Part shown: positions 1-5,384 of the stretch, piece after piece | How positions within the stretch are numbered: position 1 is the stretch's first letter | Layout: each line of letters starts with the position of its first letter | Assembly (NCBI GenBank): GCA_944326495.1 | Contig: CALVEE010000144.1 | Span: 1 to 5,958, forward strand | Direction: 5' to 3' | Source of the DNA: Candidatus Gastranaerophilales bacterium | GTDB lineage: Bacteria; Cyanobacteriota; Vampirovibrionia; Gastranaerophilales; Gastranaerophilaceae | DNA length: 5,958 nucleotides | Notes under the pieces: generated by a model | What the model was told of the DNA's origin: nothing | Seen by the model: only the letters and a program-made list of their open reading frames with translations | Databases searched by the model: none | Program-made: the position numbers and the translations under genes

Positions 1-312
1 ATATTTCGAAACGATATTATATGGTTTTATAAATAATTTTTCAAAAATTTTTTTTAAAAAATTTTTCTTTTTTAATTTTTTTATATTTTTATTTATAAAA
101 AAACTCATCAGAGCTTTTGTATTATACACGATTCCGTAACACACATCCAGAACTATTAGGTTTTCTTCATTGCTTGTTATTTTAGATGGAATTACAAACT
201 TTTCCCAGGCTTCTGTTAATGCGCCGTATTTCGAATGAAAAACATCCTTATCGGCGTATGAATAAAGGCCTATAGACCCGTCCTCCGTAAAATATGGTTC
301 ATAATCCCTCAT
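1..312 (-). CDS. MnmC-like SAM-dependent methyltransferase, N-terminal part (runs off left edge)
   Basis: An open frame of 104 codons starts at an ATG (complement of 310-312) and continues past the left edge without a stop. The protein begins MRDYEPYFTEDGSIGLYS and then has FHSKYGALTEAWEKF. This fits the start of the MnmC/DUF752 family, which carries out the methyl-transfer step in 5-methylaminomethyl modification of U34 in tRNA. Residues 53-66 (IVLDVCYGIVYNTK) sit where the SAM-binding motif I is expected. The family usually has G-x-G there; here G60 is present but the second position is V62. Residues 76-95 are rich in Lys and Phe, encoded by A/T runs. The start is supported because the conserved DGS and HS..GAL motifs lie close behind it. 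No Shine-Dalgarno sequence precedes the ATG, and the promoter -10 box ends only 7 bases upstream. The assignment rests on N-terminal motifs only; another Rossmann methyltransferase of the same superfamily is possible. Confidence 0.72.
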   Translation of the reverse strand, partial: MRDYEPYFTEDGSIGLYSYADKDVFHSKYGALTEAWEKFVIPSKITSNEENLIVLDVCYGIVYNTKALMSFFINKNIKKLKKKNFLKKIFEKLFIKPYNIVSKY

Positions 313-319
313 AATCACT

Positions 320-348
320 ATTATAACAGTGTTTTAGGGTGAATGCAA
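320..348 (-). promoter_or_regulatory. sigma70-type promoter for the mnmC-like gene
   Basis: On the minus strand, TTGCAT (complement of 343-348) is followed by a 17-base spacer and a perfect TATAAT (complement of 320-325). Seven bases then separate the -10 box from the ATG, so transcription should begin at or within a base or two of the start codon. That implies a leaderless message, consistent with the missing ribosome binding site. Box positions are seen directly; the leaderless reading is inferred. Confidence 0.65.
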
Positions 349-355
349 GGAGATT

Positions 356-385
356 TTGACTTTACAGGATAAAAAAGTATATAAT
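356..385 (+). promoter_or_regulatory. sigma70-type promoter for the exported HExxH protein gene
   Basis: TTGACT at 356-361 and TATAAT at 380-385 are separated by 18 bases. The expected start point near 392 leaves a leader of about 20 bases containing AGAGGA (401-406), seven bases before the ATG at 414. Its -35 box lies only 7 bases from the -35 box of the opposing minus-strand promoter, so two polymerases may hinder each other, or one regulator could control both. Confidence 0.65.
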
Positions 386-413
386 TAAGTATAGACTTAA
401 AGAGGATGGCTGT

Positions 414-1079
414 ATGAAAAAAATATTAGGTTTATTTATAGTATTAGGGGTATTTATATCACCGGCTTTTGCAGCTAAATATGAGCCGGTGCCTTCAAAT
501 GTAAAATTACCGCCCAAATATACGCAGGAATATATTGACAGCATTTCCGACGAGTATAAGGATATCTCTAAAGAGCAGATTTTTCATGTTGCCCTGGATA
601 TGCTTAAAGATACGTCCGGAGAGTTTTCGCGAAAAGCGCTTTTAGGGTACAACGTTACACAATATCCGGTAAAAGTTATGTTTAAAGATTTATCAGAAAT
701 AAATCCCTCCTACTCTTCATTTGACGCTATCGGCTGGAAAAAACGTGGGAAATTGTATGTATATATTAACCCAAAACATGAATATGCACCTCCTGGGGCG
801 CTTGCGGCACTTTTAGCTCACGAGGCTATTCATCAGGATGAATACAATTCGCTTAATGAAGAAACTTATGCCTGGACAATGGAGGCTGTTGTTTGGAATG
901 AGATATTAAAACGTTTTCCTGAATCTAATAATCTTGATTCAGCATTGGTTACAAGAGAAAATATCCTTAAACAGCTTCTGGCAAAAGGGAATTATACTAA
1001 TAAATACATAAAAAAGACCGTTTATGCTAATGAGGGTTATAAAAACCTTCCAATAAGTTCACCAGGGTTTAAAAATTAG
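414..1079 (+). CDS. exported HExxH protein, putative zinc metallopeptidase
   Basis: This 221-residue protein is not a family I can name. Residues 1-20 form a clear Sec signal peptide: MKK, then a hydrophobic core, then AFA with predicted cleavage after A20. No lipobox cysteine is present, so a soluble periplasmic or secreted product is expected. Residues 136-140 read HEAIH, a zincin HExxH motif in a helix-like context (GALAALLAHEAIH). Residues 148-154 (NEETYAW) follow, with E149 or E150 as candidate third zinc ligand, as in gluzincin-like folds. A strand-like segment (KLYVYINP, 113-120) precedes the helix, which fits the general zincin layout. The start is supported by AGAGGA at 401-406 with seven-base spacing and by the signal peptide at the N-terminus. 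The gene stands alone: it has its own promoter and converges on the MCE operon. The substrate is unknown; trimming of peptidoglycan-linked or surface proteins would be a guess. Gene reality is very likely, catalytic activity only moderately so. Confidence 0.85.
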   Translation: MKKILGLFIVLGVFISPAFAAKYEPVPSNVKLPPKYTQEYIDSISDEYKDISKEQIFHVALDMLKDTSGEFSRKALLGYNVTQYPVKVMFKDLSEINPSYSSFDAIGWKKRGKLYVYINPKHEYAPPGALAALLAHEAIHQDEYNSLNEETYAWTMEAVVWNEILKRFPESNNLDSALVTRENILKQLLAKGNYTNKYIKKTVYANEGYKNLPISSPGFKN

Positions 1080-1203
1080 AAAAAAACATACACCTTGGTT
1101 ATTAAAGAATCTTTGTTGTATTTATTTAGCATTTAACCTGTCTCTGAGTTTATTGTGAAGCTAAAAATAATTCAAAATTTACCAGGAGGTGCCCCCCCTG
1201 GTA
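1080..1203. other. convergent intergenic spacer
   Basis: This spacer separates the 3' ends of the HExxH gene and the MCE operon. It is AT-rich, apart from the hairpin at 1180-1203. I find no open frame with a ribosome binding site and no clear plus-strand terminator after the HExxH gene: the T-rich stretch at 1111-1128 has no convincing stem before it. Confidence 0.5.
1163..1203 (-). terminator. intrinsic terminator of the MCE (mla-like) operon
   Basis: Directly after the mlaD-like stop codon lies an inverted repeat with 7-base arms (1180-1186 and 1197-1203, TACCAGG/CCTGGTA). In the minus-strand RNA the stem extends by one G-U and two G-C pairs to ten pairs around a GGCA tetraloop. It is followed by a U-rich run with five U at the complement of 1163-1167. 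In plus-strand RNA the G-U position becomes an A-C mismatch and no U run follows, so the element is oriented for the minus-strand operon. The U tract is interrupted, so efficiency is uncertain. Confidence 0.65.
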
Positions 1204-2559
1204 TTAAAACATTAGTCTAAATAACAGAAATCTCTTATTCAATTTTTCAGAGAATTTTTTAAGGTTAGCCACCGTTTCAGAAGTATCTTCAACAATCTGT
1301 TTCAGCCCTTCTTTATCGCCGTCTTCGCCGTTTATTGTCTCTAAAGCGGTAGAAACCTCACACATAGTTACATTCAAATTATCAATTGATGTTTCTATTT
1401 TTGTTTTTAGGTTTTCATCCTTAGTCATTTGATTTACGGCTGTCGAAATCTCATTAAGATTATTCATAACTGCATTCAAGTCCTCTCCGAATTCTTCTGC
1501 GTCAACTGCGCCGATAATCGGAGTCAGCTGTTTTGAAAGATTATTAATAGACTCTGCCGTTTCATACATCATCGGCTTGAATTTCTCATCGCCTATAATT
1601 CCGTTAATATTTGTTGCAAGTTTATTAAAGTTATTTGAAACATCACTCATCATCCACAGAACTGCATCTATATCATTTTTAGAAGTTTCAACAAGTTTTT
1701 CGGTTTTTTCCAATGTTGTTGTAGCTTGAGCCGTCAATTCCTTGAAGTTTGTAACAGACTCTCTGATTTCTGCAATCATTGAATCGTTAAGAAGCTCATT
1801 AATAATTCTGTTGGTTTCAGTTAAGGACTCAGCTGCTTTGTACTGCCAATCCATAAAATCGGCAATTCTCATAGGCTCAACTATTGTATAAGGCGATGTC
1901 TGCTGCGGATATGGAAGAGCAGTATTATCCAGAGGAGCGATTCTTAATTTTTCAACTCCGTTTTCTTTTATAATACTACCGGTCATAAAGTGAGGTAAAA
2001 TAAGCCCCGGAAGCTCTACTACATAATCAACTTTATACGCATAGCTTGTATTTATAGTATCTTTAAGTTCATCCGGAACAAGTTTTGCTGTCATAATCTG
2101 CGATTTTTTTACATTTCCGACATCATAGAATTTATCATCGAGTTTAATCTCAACCGGAGCCCCTGCCGATAACAAATCTTTATTAATAACCGGAATATAA
2201 ACAGAGCGCACTTTTGGCGGAGTTATTTCCAGAAACTGTTCACCTATAAGTCCGGATTGCTGTATAGAAAGCATTGATGCCTTTGGGATAGTAATTCCGG
2301 GTTCTGTTATAACAAACTTCATCTTAACATAGCTTGAGTCACCGTTAACTACAGGCATAATTTCCTCAACCTGCCCGACTCTAAGTCCCATCATCTGCAC
2401 GCCAGAACCCGGTCTTAAGCCGTTCACATCCTTAAACTGTACCTCTATTCTTTCAGCAGAAGAAAAAGAACGGCCTTTTACCCATAATACCGTAAACAGT
2501 AAAGTCGTTAAGGCTACAAGTGTTAATATTCCTACTTTAAACGATGGTGACATTTTCAT
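1204..2559 (-). CDS. mlaD: MCE-family (MlaD-like) lipid-binding subunit of an ABC lipid transporter
   Basis: This is the predicted substrate-binding subunit of an MCE lipid transporter, anchored in the inner membrane with its bulk in the periplasm. Residues 1-8 are a short cytoplasmic tail, 9-27 a single membrane helix, and 36-113 an MCE domain. The MCE domain has VNGLRPGSGVQMMGLRVGQV near its start and the typical QSGLIGEQFLEITP near its end. At 451 residues the protein is far longer than E. coli MlaD (about 180). Residues 115-235 form an extra beta-rich-looking region. Residues 240-440 are predicted helical or coiled-coil with repeated LNEI/INNL/LKKF-type spacing, suggesting a long alpha-helical needle or barrel such as other long MCE proteins make. 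The C-terminus (KRFLLFRLMF) is hydrophobic and basic. The start is supported by TGAGGA (complement of 2570-2575) ten bases upstream; the gene begins 20 bases after the ATPase stop. The MCE identity is firm. The symbol is by analogy, and the architecture is closer to cyanobacterial or plastid TGD2-type proteins. Confidence 0.92.
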   Translation of the reverse strand: MKMSPSFKVGILTLVALTTLLFTVLWVKGRSFSSAERIEVQFKDVNGLRPGSGVQMMGLRVGQVEEIMPVVNGDSSYVKMKFVITEPGITIPKASMLSIQQSGLIGEQFLEITPPKVRSVYIPVINKDLLSAGAPVEIKLDDKFYDVGNVKKSQIMTAKLVPDELKDTINTSYAYKVDYVVELPGLILPHFMTGSIIKENGVEKLRIAPLDNTALPYPQQTSPYTIVEPMRIADFMDWQYKAAESLTETNRIINELLNDSMIAEIRESVTNFKELTAQATTTLEKTEKLVETSKNDIDAVLWMMSDVSNNFNKLATNINGIIGDEKFKPMMYETAESINNLSKQLTPIIGAVDAEEFGEDLNAVMNNLNEISTAVNQMTKDENLKTKIETSIDNLNVTMCEVSTALETINGEDGDKEGLKQIVEDTSETVANLKKFSEKLNKRFLLFRLMF

Positions 2560-2579
2560 ATTTTATATTTCCTCATAAA

Positions 2580-3299
2580 TTATGCATTCATTTTCATCGG
2601 CCCTTCAAGAGAAGCGTTTACAAACTGTTTTGTATAAGGTGTTCTCTCCTCTAAAAGCTCATCCGGAGTTCCTTCAAAAACTGCATGACCATTATACAAC
2701 ATCAAAACAGAATCAGCAGTTCTTTTTATTGTGGACATCTGGTGGGTTACAACTATTGATGCCGCATTTGTTTCGTTTTTTAGCCTTACAATATAATCCT
2801 CTATTAAAGTAGAAGATATAGGATCTAACCCCGCTGTCGGCTCATCATACAAAATTATTTTAGGCTCTGTAACAATAGCACGCGCAAAGCTTACACGTTT
2901 CTGCATACCGCCTGATAATTCAGACGGAAACTTATCCTCAATTCCGGATAAACCTACAAGCTCAAGTTTTTCTGCTACAACTTTTTCAAGCTCCGCCTTT
3001 GTATATTTTCCCCTCAAATCTTTTCTTTCCTGAAGTGCAAAAGATATGTTATCAAATACATTCAAAGAATCAAACAATGCAGAATACTGGAATACCATCG
3101 CAATATCGCCTCCGGAAGTATTAATTTCTCCGGAATCTTTTTCAATAAGTCCGCTTATGAGTTTAAGCACAGTACTTTTACCCGAGCCGCTAAAGCCTAC
3201 TATAGATAATATTTTCCCATCGTCAACTTTGAATGAAATATTATCAAGAATAACTTTTTTATCAAATGATTTTACTAAATTTTTAACTTCTATTCCCAT
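2580..3299 (-). CDS. mlaF: MlaF-like ABC transporter ATPase of the MCE lipid transporter
   Basis: This 239-residue cytoplasmic ATPase should power lipid movement through the MlaE-like permease. All ABC signatures are intact: Walker A GFSGSGKST (35-43), Q-loop Q71, signature LSGGMQKR (128-135), Walker B IILYDEP (148-154), D-loop AGLD (156-159) and switch histidine H186. LSGGMQKRVSFAR followed by YDEPTAGLDPI is characteristic of the MCE-associated (MlaF/Mkl/TGD3) subfamily. So is the short C-terminal tail with QFVNASLEGP, which in E. coli MlaF lies near the MlaB contact region; no mlaB is present here. Length is normal. The start is supported by TAAAGG (complement of 3307-3312) seven bases before the ATG. 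It sits between permease and MCE gene in the same direction, with an unusual GC-rich element just upstream. Confidence 0.95.
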   Translation of the reverse strand: MGIEVKNLVKSFDKKVILDNISFKVDDGKILSIVGFSGSGKSTVLKLISGLIEKDSGEINTSGGDIAMVFQYSALFDSLNVFDNISFALQERKDLRGKYTKAELEKVVAEKLELVGLSGIEDKFPSELSGGMQKRVSFARAIVTEPKIILYDEPTAGLDPISSTLIEDYIVRLKNETNAASIVVTHQMSTIKRTADSVLMLYNGHAVFEGTPDELLEERTPYTKQFVNASLEGPMKMNA

Positions 3300-3329
3300 T
3301 GTTTTGCCTTTAATATTTAATAATCAGCA

Positions 3330-3358
3330 CCCACCCTGCCCTCCCTCATAAGGGAGGG
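3330..3358 (-). other. GC-rich hairpin overlapping a G-quadruplex motif in the mlaE-mlaF intercistronic gap
   Basis: In the 69-base gap between permease and ATPase genes lies a perfect inverted repeat: arms of 8 bases at 3339-3346 and 3351-3358 with a 4-base loop. The minus strand (the mRNA sense) also reads GGGAGGGCAGGGTGGG at the complement of 3330-3345. That is four runs of three G with loops of 1, 2 and 1 bases, a textbook G-quadruplex pattern. The first two G runs are also the 3' arm of the hairpin, so the two folds exclude each other. No U tract follows, so it is not an ordinary terminator. It may be an RNA-stability or partial-termination element, or a copy of a dispersed repeat. Structure motifs are seen directly; function is inferred. 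Confidence 0.6.
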
Positions 3359-3368
3359 TCTACGTATT

Positions 3369-4193
3369 TTAATAAAAAAACATTGCCGCAAAAATTAAAT
3401 CCAGAATAACTATTGCAACAAATGACCAGACAACAGCCTTTGTAGTTGCAATACCTACCCCCTTTGCCCCGTCTCTAGCTTCCATCCCGCAGGTACAGCT
3501 TATTAGCGTTATTACAAATCCGAACGCCAGAGATTTCAGAATACAAACATTAATGTCATGTATATTTAACCCGAACCAAACAGAGTCGAAATAAGCCTTA
3601 TATGTAAGTCCGGAAACTAAATTAGAAGCAACAGCCCCGCCTAAAATACCAAACACGGAAGCAACAATTACAACCAGAGGCATCATAAGCGTTCCTGCAA
3701 TCACACGCGGTGTAAAAAGATAATGAACGGGATTAACCTTTAAAACTCTAATCGCATCTATCTGTTCGGTTACCTTCATAGTTGCAATCTCTGATGCCAT
3801 AGAAGAGCCTATCATTGAAATTATCGCAAACCCTGCCATAATAACACCTTCTTCCCTGACCATCAATATCGCAACAAGCATTCCCACATAATTTCCCGCA
3901 CCCTGTTTCACCATCTCGCCTGCTACCTGCATTGCAATAATAATCGAAGTCATGCCGACAATCGAAAGAGTTATCGGAAGTGAGGAAACACCAAATCTCG
4001 AAGCCTGCTCCATTATAGCCTTAAGCGTTGTAGGGAAACTCTTAAGGCCTTTTAAGAATTCAAGCCCGAACAAAGCAACATTGCCGAGAGTCGTAACAAA
4101 ACTCTCAACTTCTGACTGAAGCATCCTGAATATTTTATAAGTATATGTAGCCTTGTAATATATTTTCACCTTGTGTAGTATTTTACCACACAT
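3369..4193 (-). CDS. mlaE: MlaE-like permease of the MCE lipid transporter
   Basis: This is a 274-residue integral inner-membrane protein of the MlaE/TGD1 permease family, the channel subunit that pairs with the ATPase and MCE protein encoded next. Hydrophobic segments lie at about 36-50, 73-92, 101-127, 163-190, 218-236 and 252-273. The family's conserved cytoplasmic loop is present at 127-164: MIGSS, then ASEIATMKVTEQIDAIRVL, then NPVHYLFTPRVIAG. The usual RELGPV and AGRVGS motifs appear as REEGVI (113-118) and SMIGSS (126-131), so the common arginine before VGS is missing. The start is uncertain: the first ATG (complement of 4191-4193) has no clear ribosome binding site, and M24 (complement of 4122-4124) would give a 251-residue protein closer to the usual length of about 260. 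It is the first gene of the operon and diverges from manC across 72 bases. Family assignment is firm. Confidence 0.92.
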   Translation of the reverse strand: MCGKILHKVKIYYKATYTYKIFRMLQSEVESFVTTLGNVALFGLEFLKGLKSFPTTLKAIMEQASRFGVSSLPITLSIVGMTSIIIAMQVAGEMVKQGAGNYVGMLVAILMVREEGVIMAGFAIISMIGSSMASEIATMKVTEQIDAIRVLKVNPVHYLFTPRVIAGTLMMPLVVIVASVFGILGGAVASNLVSGLTYKAYFDSVWFGLNIHDINVCILKSLAFGFVITLISCTCGMEARDGAKGVGIATTKAVVWSFVAIVILDLIFAAMFFY

Positions 4194-4198
4194 TTTTA

Positions 4199-4228
4199 TT
4201 AAATTACAAATCTTTTTTTATTTATGAT
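4199..4228 (+). promoter_or_regulatory. possible weak promoter in the mlaE-manC divergent region
   Basis: TATGAT at 4223-4228 is a good -10 box for manC, but the best -35 at 18-base spacing is only TTAAAT (4199-4204). On the opposite strand TATCAT (complement of 4224-4229) could serve mlaE, again with a weak TTAAAT -35 (complement of 4247-4252). Divergent transcripts must start in or near this 72-base gap, but the exact boxes are not convincing. Confidence 0.3.
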
Positions 4229-4238
4229 AAACTAAAAG

Positions 4239-4260
4239 AAAGGAGTATTTAAGAGAGGAG
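4239..4260 (+). promoter_or_regulatory. tandem Shine-Dalgarno sequences before manC
   Basis: Two strong ribosome binding sequences precede the manC ATG at 4266: AAAGGAG at 4239-4245 and GAGGAG at 4255-4260. The second, five bases from the ATG, is the likely working site. The first, 20 bases upstream, has no start codon at a usable distance, so it may act as a standby site or be fortuitous. Confidence 0.5.
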
Positions 4261-4265
4261 TTGTA

Positions 4266-5279
4266 ATGTTTGGATTAATTTTAGCCGGCGGTTCAGGAAG
4301 CAGACTTTGGCCTTTGTCAAGAGAACTTTACCCGAAGCAGCTCATTAATATCCAGAATACGGAAAGTCTCCTGCAGGCGACTTTCGAAAGAATTAAAGAA
4401 TGCATGCCGGAAGAAAATATTATTAGCACAACCGGAGTAAAACATTTTTCAAATGTAAAATACCAGCTCTCATCTCTTTATAAAGATGCAGTTGTATTAT
4501 CCGAACCCATCGCTAAAAACACAGCTCCGGCAATTGCAGTTTCTGTAAAGTTTATAATGGATAAATATAAAACAGACCCTGTAATTTTGGTAGTTCCTTC
4601 AGACCATCTTATAAAAGATGTAAAAGGTTTTGTAAATACAGTTAAATCAGGAGAAAAAATCGCAGAAAAAGGATATATCGTAACCTTCGGTATAAAACCG
4701 GCATACCCTGAAACAGGATACGGCTACATAAATATTACACAAACCGCAGTAGAAAACGGGTATAAAGTTAATAAATTTGTTGAAAAACCAGATACCAAAA
4801 CAGCGGAAAAGTATCTAAAAGACGGTAACTACTTCTGGAACAGCGGTATTTTTATGTTCAAAGCTTCCGTTTTCTTAGAAGAGCTTGCAAAACATTCTCC
4901 TGAAATTTATGCAAAATTGAGCGGATTTGATTTCAAATATTCTAATGAAATTCCTTTTACCGAATTTGATAAAATGCCTTCAATTTCTGTCGATTACGCT
5001 GTAATGGAAAAATCAGATAAGATTGCATTAATAAAACTTGAAAGCGACTGGAATGATTTGGGAAGCTGGAAATCTATTTATGATGTAAGCACTAAAGACA
5101 AAGACGGCAATGTAAAAATCGGACATATTCTTGATGAAGGCTCTAAAAATTCTCTTATGTACTCTTCTTCAAAACTCGTTGCAACAATCGGTCTGGAAGA
5201 TACAGTTATAGTCGAAACAGAAGATGCAATTCTCGCCTGCAAAGCAGATAAAACGCAGGATGTTAAAAAGATTTTTTAA
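4266..5279 (+). CDS. manC: mannose-1-phosphate guanylyltransferase domain of ManC, ended by an internal stop
   Basis: This cytoplasmic enzyme domain converts GTP and mannose-1-phosphate to GDP-mannose and pyrophosphate for surface glycans. The 337 residues contain the whole nucleotidyltransferase: LAGGSGSRLWPLSR (6-19) for nucleotide binding, PKQL (23-26), PSDH (111-114), GYGYI (151-155), FVEKPD (171-176), WNSGIFMF (191-198) and DWNDLGSW (261-268). A beta-helix-like linker follows to about residue 335. The frame ends at TAA (5277-5279), but translation in the same frame continues with the C-terminal isomerase domain to 5657, so this is the N-terminal part of a 463-codon bifunctional gene. The start is set by GAGGAG five bases upstream and the conserved N-terminus. 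The truncated product could still be an active guanylyltransferase, because single-domain enzymes of this length exist. Base composition matches its neighbours. Confident in family; uncertain whether the stop is real. Confidence 0.93.
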   Translation: MFGLILAGGSGSRLWPLSRELYPKQLINIQNTESLLQATFERIKECMPEENIISTTGVKHFSNVKYQLSSLYKDAVVLSEPIAKNTAPAIAVSVKFIMDKYKTDPVILVVPSDHLIKDVKGFVNTVKSGEKIAEKGYIVTFGIKPAYPETGYGYINITQTAVENGYKVNKFVEKPDTKTAEKYLKDGNYFWNSGIFMFKASVFLEELAKHSPEIYAKLSGFDFKYSNEIPFTEFDKMPSISVDYAVMEKSDKIALIKLESDWNDLGSWKSIYDVSTKDKDGNVKIGHILDEGSKNSLMYSSSKLVATIGLEDTVIVETEDAILACKADKTQDVKKIF

Positions 5280-5384
5280 ACATTAAAAAAACAAAATGAT
5301 AATACACATCTTGTACACAAAACCGTTTACAGACCCTGGGGTTATTATACTGTACTAGCGCAGGGCAACGGCTTCTTAACCAAA

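Noticed and set aside
1..100. Long A and T runs suggesting a non-coding AT-rich origin-like region
   Set aside because: The runs are in frame as Lys/Phe/Asn codons of the mnmC-like gene, with no stop to the window edge.
362..544. 60-codon minus-strand open frame over the start of the HExxH gene
   Set aside because: It lies opposite the signal peptide region, has no recognisable motif and no ribosome binding site; it is a shadow of the real gene.
1125..1165. Inverted repeat TTTAGC/GCTAAA as a terminator of the HExxH gene
   Set aside because: Only six AT-rich pairs with a loop of nearly 30 bases and no T run after it.
2582..2812. 76-codon plus-strand open frame opposite the ATPase gene
   Set aside because: The ATPase frame carries all ABC motifs on the other strand; this frame has no motif and no ribosome binding site.
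3046..3351. 101-codon plus-strand open frame opposite the start of the ATPase gene, ending in the GC-rich hairpin
   Set aside because: Antisense to Walker A and the Q-loop coding region; the proline/serine-rich translation looks like a reverse-frame artefact.
4080..4193. Separate small gene at the N-terminal extension of the permease
   Set aside because: The extension is in frame with the permease and has no own stop; the open question is only which ATG starts the protein.
5277..5279. TAA reassigned as a sense codon
   Set aside because: TAA clearly ends four genes in this window, including the isomerase domain itself.
5272..5281. TTTAAAC, a classic -1 frameshift heptamer, at the manC stop
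   Set aside because: It is not in the required zero-frame register, and the downstream domain is in the same frame as the upstream one, so no frameshift is needed.
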